Shown here piece by piece: positions 1 to 10,991 of a DNA stretch of 64,000 bases. Below the pieces are notes generated by a model. It ran no database searches and was not told the origin of the DNA. It was given only the letters and a program-made list of their open reading frames with translations. The stretch spans positions 1-64,000 of the forward strand of contig JAAVTG010000162.1 of assembly GCA_011947345.1 (NCBI GenBank), written 5' to 3'. The DNA comes from Phytophthora quininea (Eukaryota; Oomycota; Peronosporomycetes; Peronosporales; Peronosporaceae). Both the position numbers and the translations under genes were made by a program. Positions within the stretch are counted from its first letter, which is position 1; each line of letters begins with the position of its first letter.

Positions 1-1650
1 CATGGTCCACACCGCAGCAACGCCATCTCTGCTCTTGCTTTGGCATCGGGTAGATCGTCATCACTTGGGAGGCTGCTCGTCCCTCTCCTTGGCGACTCGT
101 CCGCTTGTCTGAGGGCTCTCTTGATGAGCGGCCTGGGAATTTCGTCCATTTCGTCACGGTTGTAGCGCATGGGCTTGTTGGCGACACGAATTCGGCGTCG
201 CCCTCTCCGCTGCTGCTGCTGCTGCTCGTGATACCTCCGCCATATTTTGACAGCTTGGAAGCGCATGAAGTCGCGCTTGCAGAAGATCACCACAGTGCGG
301 TCCCTCACCATCGAAGGACCATTTGCGATCCCCACAGGCACGTCCAGCTTGCTCTTTCGCGGCCTCTGCCCACTTTCATCGACAGGAACTTCGTCAGCAG
401 ATTGGTCCAGTGGTCGACTACTATTCGATACAGAGAACCGAGGCGGAAACGAGGGTACTGTGCTTGTGAAGCCAGCAGCTTGCTGCAACGCTCGAGCAGC
501 GGCGAAGTCAGCGAACGCGACACAGACGGCGCTGTACTCGGCATCGCCTAGATTACCATACAATCTTCTTGGGCGTTTCCTCATCGGAGCAACAGCGTTC
601 GGATATTGTACTTGATGCTGCTCATTGAGCTCCCTCCTCTTCTGCGGCTGGATCTGCAGTGGGGCTGCTAGCGGTAGCGGTTGGCTCTGCAAATGTGAAG
701 TTACTTGTGAGTTGCTCCCAGCGTTCTCATTTGAAGCTACGAGGCTCCCGATCGTGTTCAAGAAGGATGGATCAACACCGAGCAGCTTATTGCTCTGGAT
801 AAAAGGGTGGGGAGGTCTTGGTGGTGGTTGGTACAGTTTGTGCTGGAGCTGCTTCTTCCAGTCGTCGCTCCTCGTGGTAGGCGACCGCACGTCCTGGAAC
901 CGCGTCGTAGCTGTGCTCGTCTCCTGTTCCCCGCGTGTTCTTGTATGGTAAATGCCGTTCTTCGGGAGGCCGAAGCCGCCGAAACCAGCGCTGGCATTGA
1001 ACACTCCGGGCGCCAGCTGCGCCACCTCGCGACTGAGCCGCTGCTGTTGGTAAGGGGGATCTGCTGCTGCTTGACCGTGGCGGGACGAGTCTGCTGGGAC
1101 GCGCACAGCGCTCGTGCTGCCCCCGACGCCGCCGCGTCCATCGGAGCGAATGCCCCCGGTCCGTTTTTGTTCGGGATCGGCTTATGCGTACGTTGCCAAA
1201 GGTTTACCGAGGCCGAAGAAGAAGAAGAAATCCAAGCTGTTCCACATCTCTGGCTTTTGCATTCGCATGGTAAGAGCTCTCCTTTCCTGCGCTGTCGGTG
1301 CTGCAAGAAACCATTGGTGCTAGGCAAGAAACCATTGCTGCTAGGACTCAACCACCCGCGCCTTGCATTTTCGTAGCGTTGCTCCGGGCACGCGCTCTAG
1401 GGCTCGCAACCGCCCGAAACGACTGCGGCGGAGTCGAGTGCGAGCAGTGAACTAACTTGTTCTTTGCGACGGGCTCAGGCCGCTTCGTGTGACTTGACCC
1501 AGCATGGCGTCGTCGTCGTTTGCGCTGTTTGAAAGCGGTTGCCGTCGCCAGCACGCGGCTCGGTTTCGGCTCCGTTTCGCACGCCAATCGAGCGTCCTCG
1601 GCAACTCGGAGCGCTTCGAGTTCCTTCAGCAATCCCAGCGCCAAATCCAT
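1..1650 (-). CDS. Unrecognised low-complexity protein, two exons, 3' end outside window
   Basis: I do not recognise this family. Exon 1 starts at the ATG at 1648-1650 (MDLALGLLKELEALRV...) and stays open for 99 codons, with a basic stretch (KQRKRRRR). That frame ends in TGA at 1348-1350. A second open frame runs from 1180 off the left edge (393 codons), is rich in Gln, Pro and Arg, includes a QQQQQ run, and ends with a basic segment around VVIFCKRDFMRFQAVKIWRR. The two fit one phase-1 intron with donor GTTGAG at 1352 (or GTGGTT at 1355) and acceptor TAAG at 1181, which removes the in-frame TAA at 1182-1184. It is head-to-head with the C2-like gene at 2091, sharing about 440 bp. The composition suggests a nuclear or RNA-associated protein, but this is inference. 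The coding frame is well supported; the intron is a model. Confidence 0.5.
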
Positions 1651-2090
1651 GTAAAGACCGCCCTCCTTCAAACTATCACCACGATGACTCCTGTTGCCAC
1701 AATCGACCTCGGGCGGCTGGCATCCTCGATCCTTCCGCGCCGCATGCGATGGAGGTGGCGTGCCGAGCGGGCTCACTCTCTCGCCCGATGCACGGCGTCC
1801 GGGATTCATCGCCAGGATGTCGTCAGGACCGTCAACGGACCATGACGACAGGCCCGAGTCTCTTGCCGTCACCGTCCCAAACCGCGGGCATGACTGACGA
1901 GCGCATTCTGCGATAAGCGCGCTAGAGCTCACTCTGCTAGCCAACATCAGCCACCGCCAGCAGCCATGACAATGGTCTTCTCCAGCAGCGCCCCACCAAT
2001 GCAGGGTGTGGACACGATCCCGTTGGCGCTCGTCAAAAGAACCCGCTGCTGCCGCTGGGCGCGCGAGGACAGTTTGCAACCTGCGCCGCC
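1651..2090. other. Intergenic, probably a bidirectional promoter
   Basis: This is the 440-bp gap between two divergently transcribed genes. No open frame here looks coding on either strand. I see no clear TATA box or oomycete initiator, so promoter function rests only on the head-to-head layout. Confidence 0.35.
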
Positions 2091-2815
2091 ATGACCAAGA
2101 GCTTCTTCGCCAAGGCGTTCCCGTCCCCACACAAGAAGATGTGGGGCTTCCAGAGCAGCCCGACGAGCGTAGACGACGCCAGCGAGTCCAGCACGTCGTC
2201 CGAGTCGGAAGAAGACGCGCGCGGCGAGATCTGCGAGATCATCGTGGTGGCCATCCAGCGGATCACAGGCGTGGAAGTCGCCGAGGCCCCGGAAGAGATC
2301 GACCGTCTGAGCACGCTCGGGTCCTTCCACAAGAGCGTCTGGGGGTCTGGAAAGTGGCAGGCACTGCCACAGCGGCTCACGTGCTGCCTCCACAGCGGCG
2401 CGACGACCAAAGTGTCGGCCCACCCGCGGTCCCAGCAGGACGGCGATTTTATGTTTGACGAGAAGTTCGTCTTTGAGCGGCGAGAGAAGGATGCCCAGTA
2501 TCATGAGGTGACCATCGACGTGTCGAGTGTGGCCCCGGTCTCGGCAAGAAGCACCGACTGGGCCAAGTGGCAGTGAACCTCGACAAGGAGTTTGCGAGCG
2601 CAGCAGGCCCCATCTACCGATCAACGTCCTTGACGACTACCGACGGCGCGCGATCCGACGTGGAAGTTCACTACGTGCTCCACCGGCTGGAAGTCACGAA
2701 TGCGACGGCGGTCGAAGCTTCTCGCGTCTTGACGCGCTCCAGCACGAGCATGAACGACGACGAGGACATGGACGTCTGCGGGCAGATCTTTCCCGATTTG
2801 TGGTATCTCTGCTAG
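2091..2815 (+). CDS. C2-like (NT-C2 type) domain protein, one-base break
   Basis: Starting at MTKSFFAKAF, the frame has a Ser/Asp/Glu-rich linker (residues about 24-45), a helix (EICEIIVVAIQRITGV) and then a beta-rich C-terminal half. The pattern FDEKFVFERREKD ... GKKHRLGQVAVNLDKE ... VEVHYVLHRLEV is what one sees in N-terminal C2 (EEIG1/EHBP1-type) domains, which bind membranes or small GTPase effectors. The frame breaks near 2538, in a C4 run, and continues one base out of phase to the stop at 2815, so one C appears to be missing. The coding signal is equally good on both sides, so I read it as one gene of about 241 residues. The family call is by pattern only and could be wrong; a plain C2 domain is the main alternative. 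Confidence 0.5.
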
Positions 2816-3468
2816 AGCAGCAGAGGTCAGGAGCGCCATGTAGCAGCTCCACAGTTTTCTAAGTTAGCAAATGAAGCAAAATGTCCTTTAACGCCATCTC
2901 TCCTCTTGAGCTCGTCTTGCTCTGCAAGACCGACGAAAAAGAAAGAGGGATTCCTACCTGCGTCCGGCGTCGCAGCAGCGGGGTCCTGCACCGCCACGTA
3001 CGCGTTGGCGTGTGGCAACCCGCAGCGCTAAGGTGGTCGCCAGCATTTTTGAGCACGTGTGGGATGAAGCGGAAGCTCACTCAATCCCCACGCGGGATTT
3101 GCATTGCTTGTTGACGGAGGAAGAACCCTGCAATGTACTGCGGCTGCGGAAGATCGGCACCGGACGCAACGCAGTCTTTTGCAGCGTGTAGTGTGCCGAG
3201 TATTAACAGCGCGGCAGCTGGCCGAGTGCTTGTTGCCGGTCGGTCTCCGATAAAGGCAAGAATTGCTGTACCGGTAGTCGCCTCGCTGTCACAGCAGTGG
3301 GACTCGAATAGTGTATAGGCCATACGATGGTGAGGCCGCTCACGGCGTACAGTGCACAGTTCATCTGGCCGCCGGCCTCGATACGCTCCGCCAAGACACC
3401 CCGCGCCATGGCGTTCCGCCGCATGACCCCGCCGAGGAGGAGGAGTCGTCTTCTCGTCGACGTCCACC
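2816..3468. other. Intergenic
   Basis: No convincing gene. Several short frames on both strands lack composition bias or recognisable motifs. It holds the 3' flank of the C2-like gene and the promoter side of the ankyrin-FYVE gene. Confidence 0.4.
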
Positions 3469-4583
3469 ATGGACTCGGACTACGAGATCCCCGTGGCGCT
3501 GCAGAAGCTGCACGTCTGGACCAGCGAGCGCGTGTCTACCAAGGTCTCGCAGGCGCTCTCGGGCATGAACACGATCCGCGAGAGCGAGAGCATGCGCTTC
3601 AGCATGGTCACGGCCAACAAGTGGAAGAAGATGGGCTACCACCCGTACAAACCGACGCCTCGGGCTACACGGCGCTGCACCGCGCCGCCAAGCGCGGCGA
3701 CGAGAACGTCGTGGCCTCGCTGTTGGCCATGTACGACGGCAAGGCGCTGGACCTGGCCGCCATTGAGTCCCACAAGCAGCGGCAGATCGCGCTGCACATT
3801 GCAGCCAAGTACGGCAACTTGGAGGCCGCCAGGCTGCTCGCCGCGCCCGAGTTCAGGACGCTGATCAACAAGCCAGACCGCAACGGCAACACGCCGCTGC
3901 ACTTTGCTGCCACGTGCGCAGCTCCTTCCGCCGCGGATGTGGTGGCGCTGCTGATCATGAAAGGAGCCGACCCGACCATCAAGAGCCAGAGGGGCGTCTT
4001 CCCGATCATCGCGCACGTCCTCACGGCGCAGAACGACGAGCCGGAGATCGTCCAGTTGCTCATGAAGAACGGCAGCGACCCCAACACGGTCGACGCGTCG
4101 GGCAACACGGTGCTGCATATCGCTGTCTCGCAAGGATTGTGGAAGGTGGCGGCGGCGCTCGTGCGCGAGCAGGCGGGCATGACGATCCGGAACAACCAAG
4201 GCGTGATGGTATTGGATATTCTGTCGCCGCCGCAGCTCGCGTGGCTCGCCAAGTTTATTGTGCATCCGCCGGAGTGGGTGCCCTTCGAAACCCAGCGATC
4301 GTGTATGGTGTGTTCCCGCAAGTTTGGGTTCCTCGTACGGCGCCACCACTGCCGTCTCTGCGGCCGCATCTGCTGCGGACCGTGCTCCAGATACAAGCGC
4401 CGCCTGGCGTTCACAGATTCGGCGATGAAGCCGAACACCAAGGCGAGCAACAACATGATGAAGGTCTGCAGCACCTGCATCACCGTCCGAGAAGTTGCGC
4501 TCGACGACATTTCGTGGACCAACACGACGGCGGACCGGTTAATAGCAAGCGATGCTATTATCGACTACGATGATGATTATTAG
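3469..4583 (+). CDS. Ankyrin-repeat FYVE zinc-finger protein, one-base break
   Basis: The start MDSDYEIPVALQKLHVW at 3469 is preferred over an ATG at 3327, because the peptide from 3469 is well structured while the 3327 frame is junk before position 3655. Near 3650 the frame slips by one base in an AAA run and continues as TDASGYTALHRAAKRGDENVV. Four to five ankyrin repeats follow (GYTALHRAAKRG, QIALHIAAKYGN, GNTPLHFAAT, GNTVLHIAVSQG). A C-terminal FYVE finger then shows CMVCSRKFG, the signature RRHHCRLCG, CCGPC and KVCSTC. The usual WxxD box reads WVPF, so phosphoinositide affinity may be altered. FYVE domains bind PI3P on endosomes, so a trafficking adaptor is the likely role. Ankyrin-FYVE fusions are common in oomycetes. 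Break noted; otherwise complete, about 372 residues. Confidence 0.88.
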
Positions 4584-5149
4584 TTCATGGGGAAGAGCGA
4601 TGTGGATGTGGCCGGCATAGTGGTGTGCAAGCTCTTCGCCATCTCATCTTGCTTCACGCCATGACTTTGTGTATCTTTAAGGGCACGGGAGCGAAGTAGG
4701 AGGGCGCCCAAATAAATGTCCATCTTACAAGAAATGATTCATCTTGATTGTTTCCGTCGTCGGTAGAGATGCCCAAGCTCAGGAGAGGCGGAGCAGCACT
4801 TGCTCTCCTCTCTATTTAAACTTATCGGACCAACTTCCTCATGGTGATCAGTGATGAGGACCTGCACATGATCCTCGCTGCTTGCTCTCTTGCAGACGTG
4901 TGACGTGGCAAAGCTTGCCAGACCAACTGCGATTCTACCAGCCACCAGAGCCTGCTGTCTTATTAGCAAAGCGTGACACCTACGCTTTGCTGTTCGTAAA
5001 ACGTGCGCTCCACGTGTCAACGCCTGACAGCACATCAACTTCGCGTTGACCACCCCCAACTAATCACTGCAGCGTCACTTTTCCAGCGTGCCATTCATTT
5101 TTCTGTGGTTACTGTTTTTCTGCCAGCACGCTTGCCGCCTCATAGACAT
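4584..5149. other. Intergenic between convergent genes
   Basis: No supported gene. It separates the 3' ends of the ankyrin-FYVE gene (+) and the ERD2-like gene (-). An AATAAA-like string (caaataaatg) near 4710 could serve as a polyadenylation signal for the + strand gene. Confidence 0.35.
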
Positions 5150-6332
5150 TTACGCCTGGTACGCGCCGTGGGTGGGCAGCATCATCGGGCCTCCTTCTTT
5201 CATGCTGCATCGCATGGAAAACAACGTTGTTAGCACTACATTCCCCCGACATTGACCATGCAAACGCACCTCTTGAAGTAGTAGTAGAGGAAATCCGCCA
5301 TCATGAGCATGTGGCCGATCTGGACAAAAATGACCATGTAGCCCACGTGCTGGCCGGCGTCCTTCTCTCCAAGCTCGTGGTAGGACGAGAACCAGAAGAC
5401 CAGGTGCAGGAAGCTACCGAAGGCCAGCGCGTACACAAAGTGCGAAATGCACGACTCCACAGCACCACCACCCTGCATCGGAGAAAGCAAAAGCCCAATA
5501 AGTCACTGTTCGTACACCAAACGATAACACCACAACGTACGCGCTTCTGGAACATGAAGAGCTGCGGCAGAATGGCCACGGCCTCAATGTACAGCGCGAT
5601 CGTCCACGAAACGTCCGAGAACCAGTTGCGGTTCAAGTTGGGATGGATCAGCTATACAAACATCGCCATCAGCAACAGCACCATTAAAGCAGCAATGCGA
5701 TAGGTTCGTACCATGCCGAAGAACATGCAGGGCAGCAGAATGTAGAGCGCGCCGAGCTCCGTGGGGAGGTGCAGCCAGCCGAACGTGTCGTAGCGCAGCT
5801 CGTAGGTCGAGTTGAAGCGCACCATGACCAGGTAGATGACGCCGCAGCAGAGCGACAGCGCCACGATCTCCAGGAACGTGTAGAGCCAGTCACCGCTGCG
5901 GTCGTAGGGCAGGTAGCCCTGGTATCGGAGGATGGAGCTGAGCCGGAAGAGGAACACGAAGGCGTAGAGCTCCAGCGTCTTGAGCGAGAGCCCGGCCACG
6001 GACCGCTGCGAAAAGGCCTTGAACACGAGGAAGGCGAAGCCGAAGGCACGCACGAACGCACCCATCGTCTGCAGTGGTCCAGACACAGCATTAGGACAAG
6101 AGTTTTTCCCAGGAAGCGGAGGTAGGACCTTACCATGAGGAAGGAGAAGTCTCCGTCGCTGAAAAGGTGGTAGCAGAAGAAGACCACCACCACAAAGGCC
6201 GACCAAAGGGCGATGTTGCTCTTGTGTTTGGTCATGAAGGCACTGCAGACAAGCATTGAGTGTATACACAGGGAAGAGCTGCAGCAGATGAACGTACGCG
6301 CCCATGGGCTTGTCCTTGCTGCCGAGGTCCAT
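5150..6332 (-). CDS. ERD2-like (ER lumen protein-retaining receptor family) membrane protein, six exons
   Basis: Six exons join in frame with GT...AG introns: 6332-6298, 6242-6134, 6068-5712, 5651-5541, 5472-5270 and 5204-5150, giving 289 residues. The phases match at every junction and the last exon ends MKEGGPMMLPTHGAYQA-stop. The protein is multi-spanning and carries the two family hallmarks, SLKTLELYAFVFLFRL and ALYIEAVAILPQLFMFQ, plus a C-terminal ADFLYYYFK segment. Classical KDEL receptors are about 212 residues and bind escaped ER proteins in the Golgi. This one is longer, with an extra hydrophobic N-terminal segment, like plant ERD2-related proteins, so its ligand is uncertain. It is one of the few genes in the window with no indel. 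Its 5' neighbour is transposon-rich DNA. Confidence 0.9.
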
Positions 6333-6727
6333 GGTTGGCGGTGCGCTGACGCTCGATAAGATAATGGGAGTGCTGGGCGACCTGGGCAACGCCGCGTATG
6401 CGGCCGCACTTGGATCTCGTTCCGGTCGTCTGGTTGTGTCGGAAATGGACCAATGGGAGAGAAAGAGTGGCGCGTACTGCCATATGCTGATAAGATTAAT
6501 AAGGTTACTTGAACGAGAGGATAAAGAAGGTTATTTCAGAAAAACTAGGGTATTTATTATCCGCGAGCGAGTCGCTTGGCATGTGTCGCTCGAGCGACAC
6601 ATGCCGCGCCACGTTTTTCTGACTCGACTAAAGTATGTAAAGGGTATTCGTCAAAATCGAGGGCGCATAAGGCGAGCCACTAAAACTTACTTAGTTTTTG
6701 TATGCATGATGTTGAAGATATCTCCAC
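6333..6727. other. Intergenic, border of the transposon-rich block
   Basis: No gene recognised. Base composition becomes AT-richer after about 6,480, marking the shift from the gene block to the repeat-rich block. A perfect short palindrome, TGTCGCTCGAGCGACA, occurs near 6,583-6,598. Confidence 0.35.
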
Positions 6728-7180
6728 GCGCGCGGCGCTTTAGTTGGGCTGCGGGCGGCATCTGCCTTTGAGAGCCTTCTGCAGTCTGATAGCCTCTTTC
6801 TTCTGTTGGGTGATTTACTTCTTCTCGGCGGGCAGACGCTTGGCTTCTTCACGGTTCAGTTGGGCCCGAATTGCTTTCGCTCTCTTGTCTTCGAGATGCA
6901 TTGCTCGACGCTCCTTCAACTCGTGGGCAGCGATCGCCTTCTTGGCCTCGGCTTCATTGTGTTTCAGTTTTCGGTGAATTTGGTGCTTTTAGTTCAGCAT
7001 GGGCTTGCGAGCGTCTCTCGTATCTCGGGGCCTGTCAAGAAGACACCTTTTCTCATCGTGGGGTGATCTCCCTATTGTAGCATGCATTGCGACTTTTCCG
7101 TGAAGACGATGAGCCAACGCGTCCCTGCCCACACCAAACGTCTTCGTAGCATCATGAATCAATTTCCCATGCAGCACAGT
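6728..7180 (-). pseudogene. Degenerate pogo/CENP-B-type transposase fragment
   Basis: On the minus strand two short frames separated by stops look like pieces of one protein. The upstream piece (7177-6989) has DATKTFGVGRDALAHRLHGK followed by GRSPHDEKRCLLD, the pattern of a psq-type helix-turn-helix used by pogo and Tigger transposases. The downstream piece (about 6980-6728) is a charged coiled coil (AAHELKERRAMHLEDKRAK ... QLNREEAKRLPAEKK) typical of the C-terminal tail of these proteins. The DDE core between them is missing. An internally deleted, decayed element is the simplest reading. Family assignment is moderate, by pattern only. Confidence 0.45.
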
Positions 7181-7770
7181 ACCCAGCGCCTGCTTTTATG
7201 GAAACTCCACGGGAAGAGCCATCACCAGCAGTCTCCACAACACTCCAAAACAACTCAGCAGTTCCAGCGCAAAACCTGAAACGTGCCGAAGTCTTGGAGC
7301 GGATACTGGGTGAAAATCGTAATTAGTGGAGCGAGACCTCCGGGAAAACGGTGGAGCACAATACGGGGAAATGCCACTTATGTCGTTCGCGGATATATTT
7401 ATTCGTTGCCGGATCCGGCAGCATGAGATATACGCGCCGACAGCCAAACGGAACAGATGGCTCGCAGGCGCTGGGGTGGGCGACATCGTTAGAGAGGCTT
7501 CGTTAGTTTGGAGAAAAGCATGAGGGATCGACGCGCACGAAGGTAAAGCCGACGGCTACAGCGACTTGTGATGGCGGCGGTGCTCGTAGACACCACGGGG
7601 GGCAATGACAATTCGTCAGCGATTGGACACTGGGATTTGGAGGTCGAACGCCTGCTGCTAGAGGGGAGTTTGAACGGGTAAACCGCATGTCGCCTGATCT
7701 TTCACGAAGCTGTGCTCTGCTGTAGCCCCGGTGATCGACCAGCCAGCTCACTCTTGGCTGCGACGGCAGC
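7181..7770. other. Unassigned repeat-rich DNA
   Basis: No gene recognised. Short frames on both strands lack motifs. It lies between two transposase relics and is probably decayed element sequence. Confidence 0.3.
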
Positions 7771-8109
7771 GTGTTCCTCGAGTGCAAGGTTCATTTGACG
7801 ATCCGATATTTGGCTGGAAGCTCTCTTGATGCCATTCGACGCGTGGTTGGTTCGAGTCACCCCTACACTTATCAAATCGTCACGAGGCAATTAACTCCGT
7901 GCCCACGCTCAAGATTGCTTTTCCAATGTCATCAACGGAGCGAGAGAACACCGCTACTGCCTTTAGGATGCGCAGTGATGGAGAAGTTATGGGGGAGGGG
8001 AAGCGTGGCTGCCATGGACGGTTGGCTGTGCGACATAAAGGCACCAAGCGAGAAGTATGCTGGCAAAGTGGGTCCCTGCTTCTATTTTAGCAGTCATTAT
8101 ATGCACTAG
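7771..8109 (+). pseudogene. Harbinger-type transposase fragment (first family)
   Basis: The peptide starts LTIRYLAGSSLDAIRRVVG, then reads VAAMDGWLCDIKAPSEKYAG ... FYFSSHYMH. This matches the stretch of PIF/Harbinger (DDE_Tnp_4) transposases around the first catalytic aspartate, usually written GCVGAMDGW...P...YFSGHYKH. The part between (about 7,890-8,010) is better read in another frame (VPTLKIAFPMSSTERENTA), so there are internal frameshifts. The rest of the DDE domain is not recognisable downstream. This is a dead fragment, distinct from the Harbinger relic that begins at 8786. Confidence 0.5.
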
Positions 8110-8785
8110 ATAAGATCTACGTAGCTTTGCTTGTTGTTGTGAGTGGAGTGGCGGCTTTGAGCCCCCAGATGCAGCTTCACGCGGGCCGTTCGCAACTCCT
8201 TCGGTTGGCGCTGCTCGAGGAGACCTCGCACAGTCAGTAAGTGTATTCGCTGTCCACACATCAGACATGCTGCAGCGCCCTTTATCGGAAGCACCAATAC
8301 CGAGGTTGTTGATGAGCGCCACGACTGGATCCTCCCCGCCATGTCTTGCAGATTCTTTCGCTTGTAAGGCTTAAAGACAGTTTTAAGAGGGAGCTGCCAC
8401 ACACACCAGCGAGTCATCCCTTCATCCCGTTGAAGTCCCGTCCTGCAGGGGATGTGCATCCGCCGGACGCGAGATGTACCACAGTCGCAATCCGTGCATT
8501 TGATTTGTCCCACGTACGAAATCCGGCCAAAAATAGATATAATATCCCCTCTTAGAGAGATTTCAAAACCAACAATTCCTGGTCCGTTCATGGTTGGCGT
8601 TCATGAAAAATGCACCTTCTAGTGCGAGCCAGGACTTCTTGCTAGGACAATCCAAAGAATCTGAAATTCTTAAGAATGTTTTGTCCGCTTTGAAACCTCT
8701 CACAACCAATCTTTCACAGCAGCCACCAGCTATGGTGTCGTCGGAGACTGCGTTGTCGCAGTGATACATCGCCAAGAACAAGTAC
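8110..8785. other. Unassigned, probably decayed transposon sequence
   Basis: A minus-strand open frame (8591-8106, 161 codons) is present but has no motif I can place. I see no terminal inverted repeats. The stretch lies between two Harbinger relics. Confidence 0.3.
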
Positions 8786-8960
8786 ATGAGTCGCAAGAAA
8801 AAGCTTCGCTACTTGCTGCTACTCTGTCGAGTGGGGCGGCCATTGGTTTCTTCGGTAACGTTTGATCTAGCTAACTACACCGATGCAAACGGCAAACTAG
8901 AATTTCGCTTCGATGTTGCTGGCGTCCGCGAGCTACGTTCTCTGCTGTACATTCCTGACC

Positions 8961-8968
8961 CTGTTGTG
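8961..8968. repeat. Left 8-bp target-site duplication of the hAT derivative
   Basis: CTGTTGTG directly before the terminal CAGGGCTGC. Eight-base duplications are characteristic of hAT transposition. Confidence 0.8.
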
Positions 8969-9634
8969 CAGGGCTGCAGAAAATAGCATAGCAACAATAA
9001 TAATGGCCATACATATCATTTATAAATTGATGACCTGCTAGGTGTGCGCGAATGGTTTGATGGTCTCATCGCTATTTAGCCACAGTACGCTCATTACCTC
9101 AGTGAGTTGTACATTTGTTAATTTGATGTTGGAAACTAACGGTGTTCATCATCCAGGTCCACGAGCTGACATTGTTCACAGCCCGGACTTTGAGTCGGGG
9201 TGTGTTCGTGTCTTGCGCGGCAACACCAAACGGCTGACCAGAACGGAAAAGGATGCACTACAGCCTTTCGCTGTCAGTGATGCAGCCATGCCCAAATCGG
9301 ATGACGACGAAAGCACACCGTTCGTTGAGCGCCTTCAAAAGCCCAGGAGTGGCGCAGCAAGTACAGAAGTACAGCCTGCTCCGTAGTATTCCTTCCACGT
9401 CGAATACCTTGGAGGTTCTTCAGTATTGCCCGGACGACATTTGGGCAAGAGCGCAACAGCCTTCAACCAGCGACGCTCGAGCAGATGAGAGTTACTTGGA
9501 TGCAGGTAACGGTGATAGTGTCCGAAGCTGAACGAGCCCGCATTATTTAGGTAGACGATTGTGTTAGCCCCCAGCCATAATTCATTTATGGTTTTCGTTC
9601 CTACTAAATAATCATGCCATAATCGGCAGCCCTG
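8969..9634 (+). mobile_element. Non-autonomous hAT element inserted in the Harbinger relic
   Basis: A 666-bp unit is bounded by perfect 9-bp terminal inverted repeats, CAGGGCTGC (8969-8977) and GCAGCCCTG (9626-9634), and by an 8-bp target duplication with one mismatch, CTGTTGTG (8961-8968) and CTGTGGTG (9635-9642). Removing it with one duplication copy restores the Harbinger reading frame across the site. Inside is a remnant of the hAT transposase C-terminal half: IVHSPDFESGCVRVLRGN, LTRTEKDALQPFAV, TPFVERLQK and IPSTSN, after which the rest of the dimerisation domain is missing and the frame ends at about 9531. So this is an internal-deletion derivative that would need a transposase supplied by another element. 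Confidence 0.85.
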
Positions 9635-9642
9635 CTGTGGTG
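9635..9642. repeat. Right 8-bp target-site duplication of the hAT derivative
   Basis: CTGTGGTG directly after the terminal GCAGCCCTG. It differs from the left copy at one position, which indicates the insertion is not very recent. Confidence 0.8.
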
Positions 9643-10486
9643 ACGTCAAATGGAGACGCTTGCTCTGGTGACACGGAGCTCTGCATGATGTTGACCCGAC
9701 TGGCGTTTCCAACGCGCTGCTACGACATGATGAAGACGTTTGGGCGAGGTATGGTGGGGATTTGTCGTGTGTTCTTGCACATGATTGGCTACGTGAACGA
9801 CAAGTTCGCCGACAGGTTTGTTCATGCCTAAATATGCCGTTAACGCACACATGGACGCGTATTGCGAAGCCATTGAAGCAAAAGGAGCTTCGACAGAAGG
9901 TGTGCTCGGATTTCCAGACGGCGCCAAGTTAGTGGTTTCCCATTCGTCACCTCGCCTCCACGGTGAAAAAGGTGAAAACCTGCCGAAACATCTATACAGC
10001 GGGCACAAGCTCCTTGCCCCAATTACCAAAGCTATGACGGCGCCGGACGGGCTCTGCATCCATTTGTGGGGTCCTATGGAGGAGAGCCGTCGCGACAGCA
10101 CCATGCCGCGTGAGATCGGTCTGCTGGAATACTTCGATGAACATCAAGAGACGTTTAATGGGTAGTACCTTTATGGTGACCCTGCTAATGGAACTCGCAA
10201 GTACATTCGTGAGCTGATTTAAAGGTAACTCTGTAAGTGCTGATGAAAGTGACTTCAACAGCGAGATGAGTCGCCTTCGTGAATTGGTGGAATGGAACTT
10301 TAAGTGAATGAAGACATTGTGATCATACGTTTACTACAAGAAACAGCAAAAGGTTAGCTTGTCACTAGTGGGTAAGTTTCCTAAAGCTGTCATGCTTCTA
10401 ACAACCTGCTACAACTGCTGCTACGGAGGCAATCAAATCAGCCGGTATTTAGATCTACCGACACCCGGCTTGCGCGAGTATCTAGA

Positions 10487-10991
10487 CTAGTAGCTAAGAT
10501 GCGTACCGTTCCTGAACACTGCCCCAGTCTTGCCACCGACGCTCTCTCCAGCAGCACCATCCTGCACCGTTCCACCACGCGCCTTGAACAAAGTTAGCTT
10601 TAGAAGTTTTTCGTATCGTTCATGTTCTAATTGGGCAAGACGAAGCTTATCTCGCGCTCCTCTTTGCGGCCAAAAAATCCATTTTTTGTTTTTGCTGCCA
10701 TTGATCGGCTCGTATTTGACACTCTTTCTCGTCGTTCTCACACATGAGGTCGTAGACAGCTAAATTACGCAGCGACGGCTTCTAAGAGTCACCCTCTGCA
10801 CCTCGGTCCTTTCGTTTCTTCAAGCGCGATACAACATCCTCACGCTTTAACTTACCAACATTCTCCTCAGACTCGAGCTTCTCCTTCGGCTCCAAAGTCC
10901 GCTTTGCTTTGTCTCGTGCTTGTTCATCAATAGCCAGCACAATCTCATCCAGAAGTTGCTGCGACTCAGTGTAGATCTCAGAGATTTTCAA
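10487..10991 (-). pseudogene. Possible Harbinger second-ORF (accessory protein) remnant
   Basis: Two adjacent minus-strand frames (10991-10782 and 10741-10487) encode a charged, helical segment: YTESQQLLDEIVLAIDEQ, KREDVVSRLKKRKDRG, then KYEPINGSKNKKWIFWPQRG and RDKLRLAQLEHERYEKLLKL. Harbinger elements carry a second gene for a DNA-binding accessory protein, often convergent with the transposase. The position and coiled-coil composition fit that, and VVSRLKKRK resembles the basic tail of such proteins. No Myb/SANT tryptophan pattern is visible, so this is a weak assignment. Confidence 0.3.

Larger units (their letters stand above)
8786..10500 (+). pseudogene. Harbinger (PIF/ISL2EU-like) transposase relic, split by a hAT derivative
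   Basis: The transposase can be followed in pieces. 8786-8968 encodes TFDLANYTDANGKLEFRF...LYIPDPVV. It resumes at 9635 as VVTSNGDACSGDTELCMMLTRL, then 9818-10165 gives GFPDGAKL (first catalytic Asp), PDGLCIHLWGP and RRDSTMPREIGLLEYF (second Asp). About 10,166-10,500 decays into fragments such as LRELVEWNFK (catalytic Glu) and CCYGGNQISRYLDLP. The break at 8969-9634 is a clean insertion of a hAT-type element. A frame slip at about 9815 and several later stops make the gene dead. Transposase of this group cuts and pastes with a DDE triad; all three acidic residues are still visible. Confidence 0.7.

Noticed and set aside
1154..1184. A 27-base intron removing the TAA at 1182 in the left-edge gene
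   Set aside because: Too short for splicing; a 172-175 base intron with a phase-matched donor explains the frame better.
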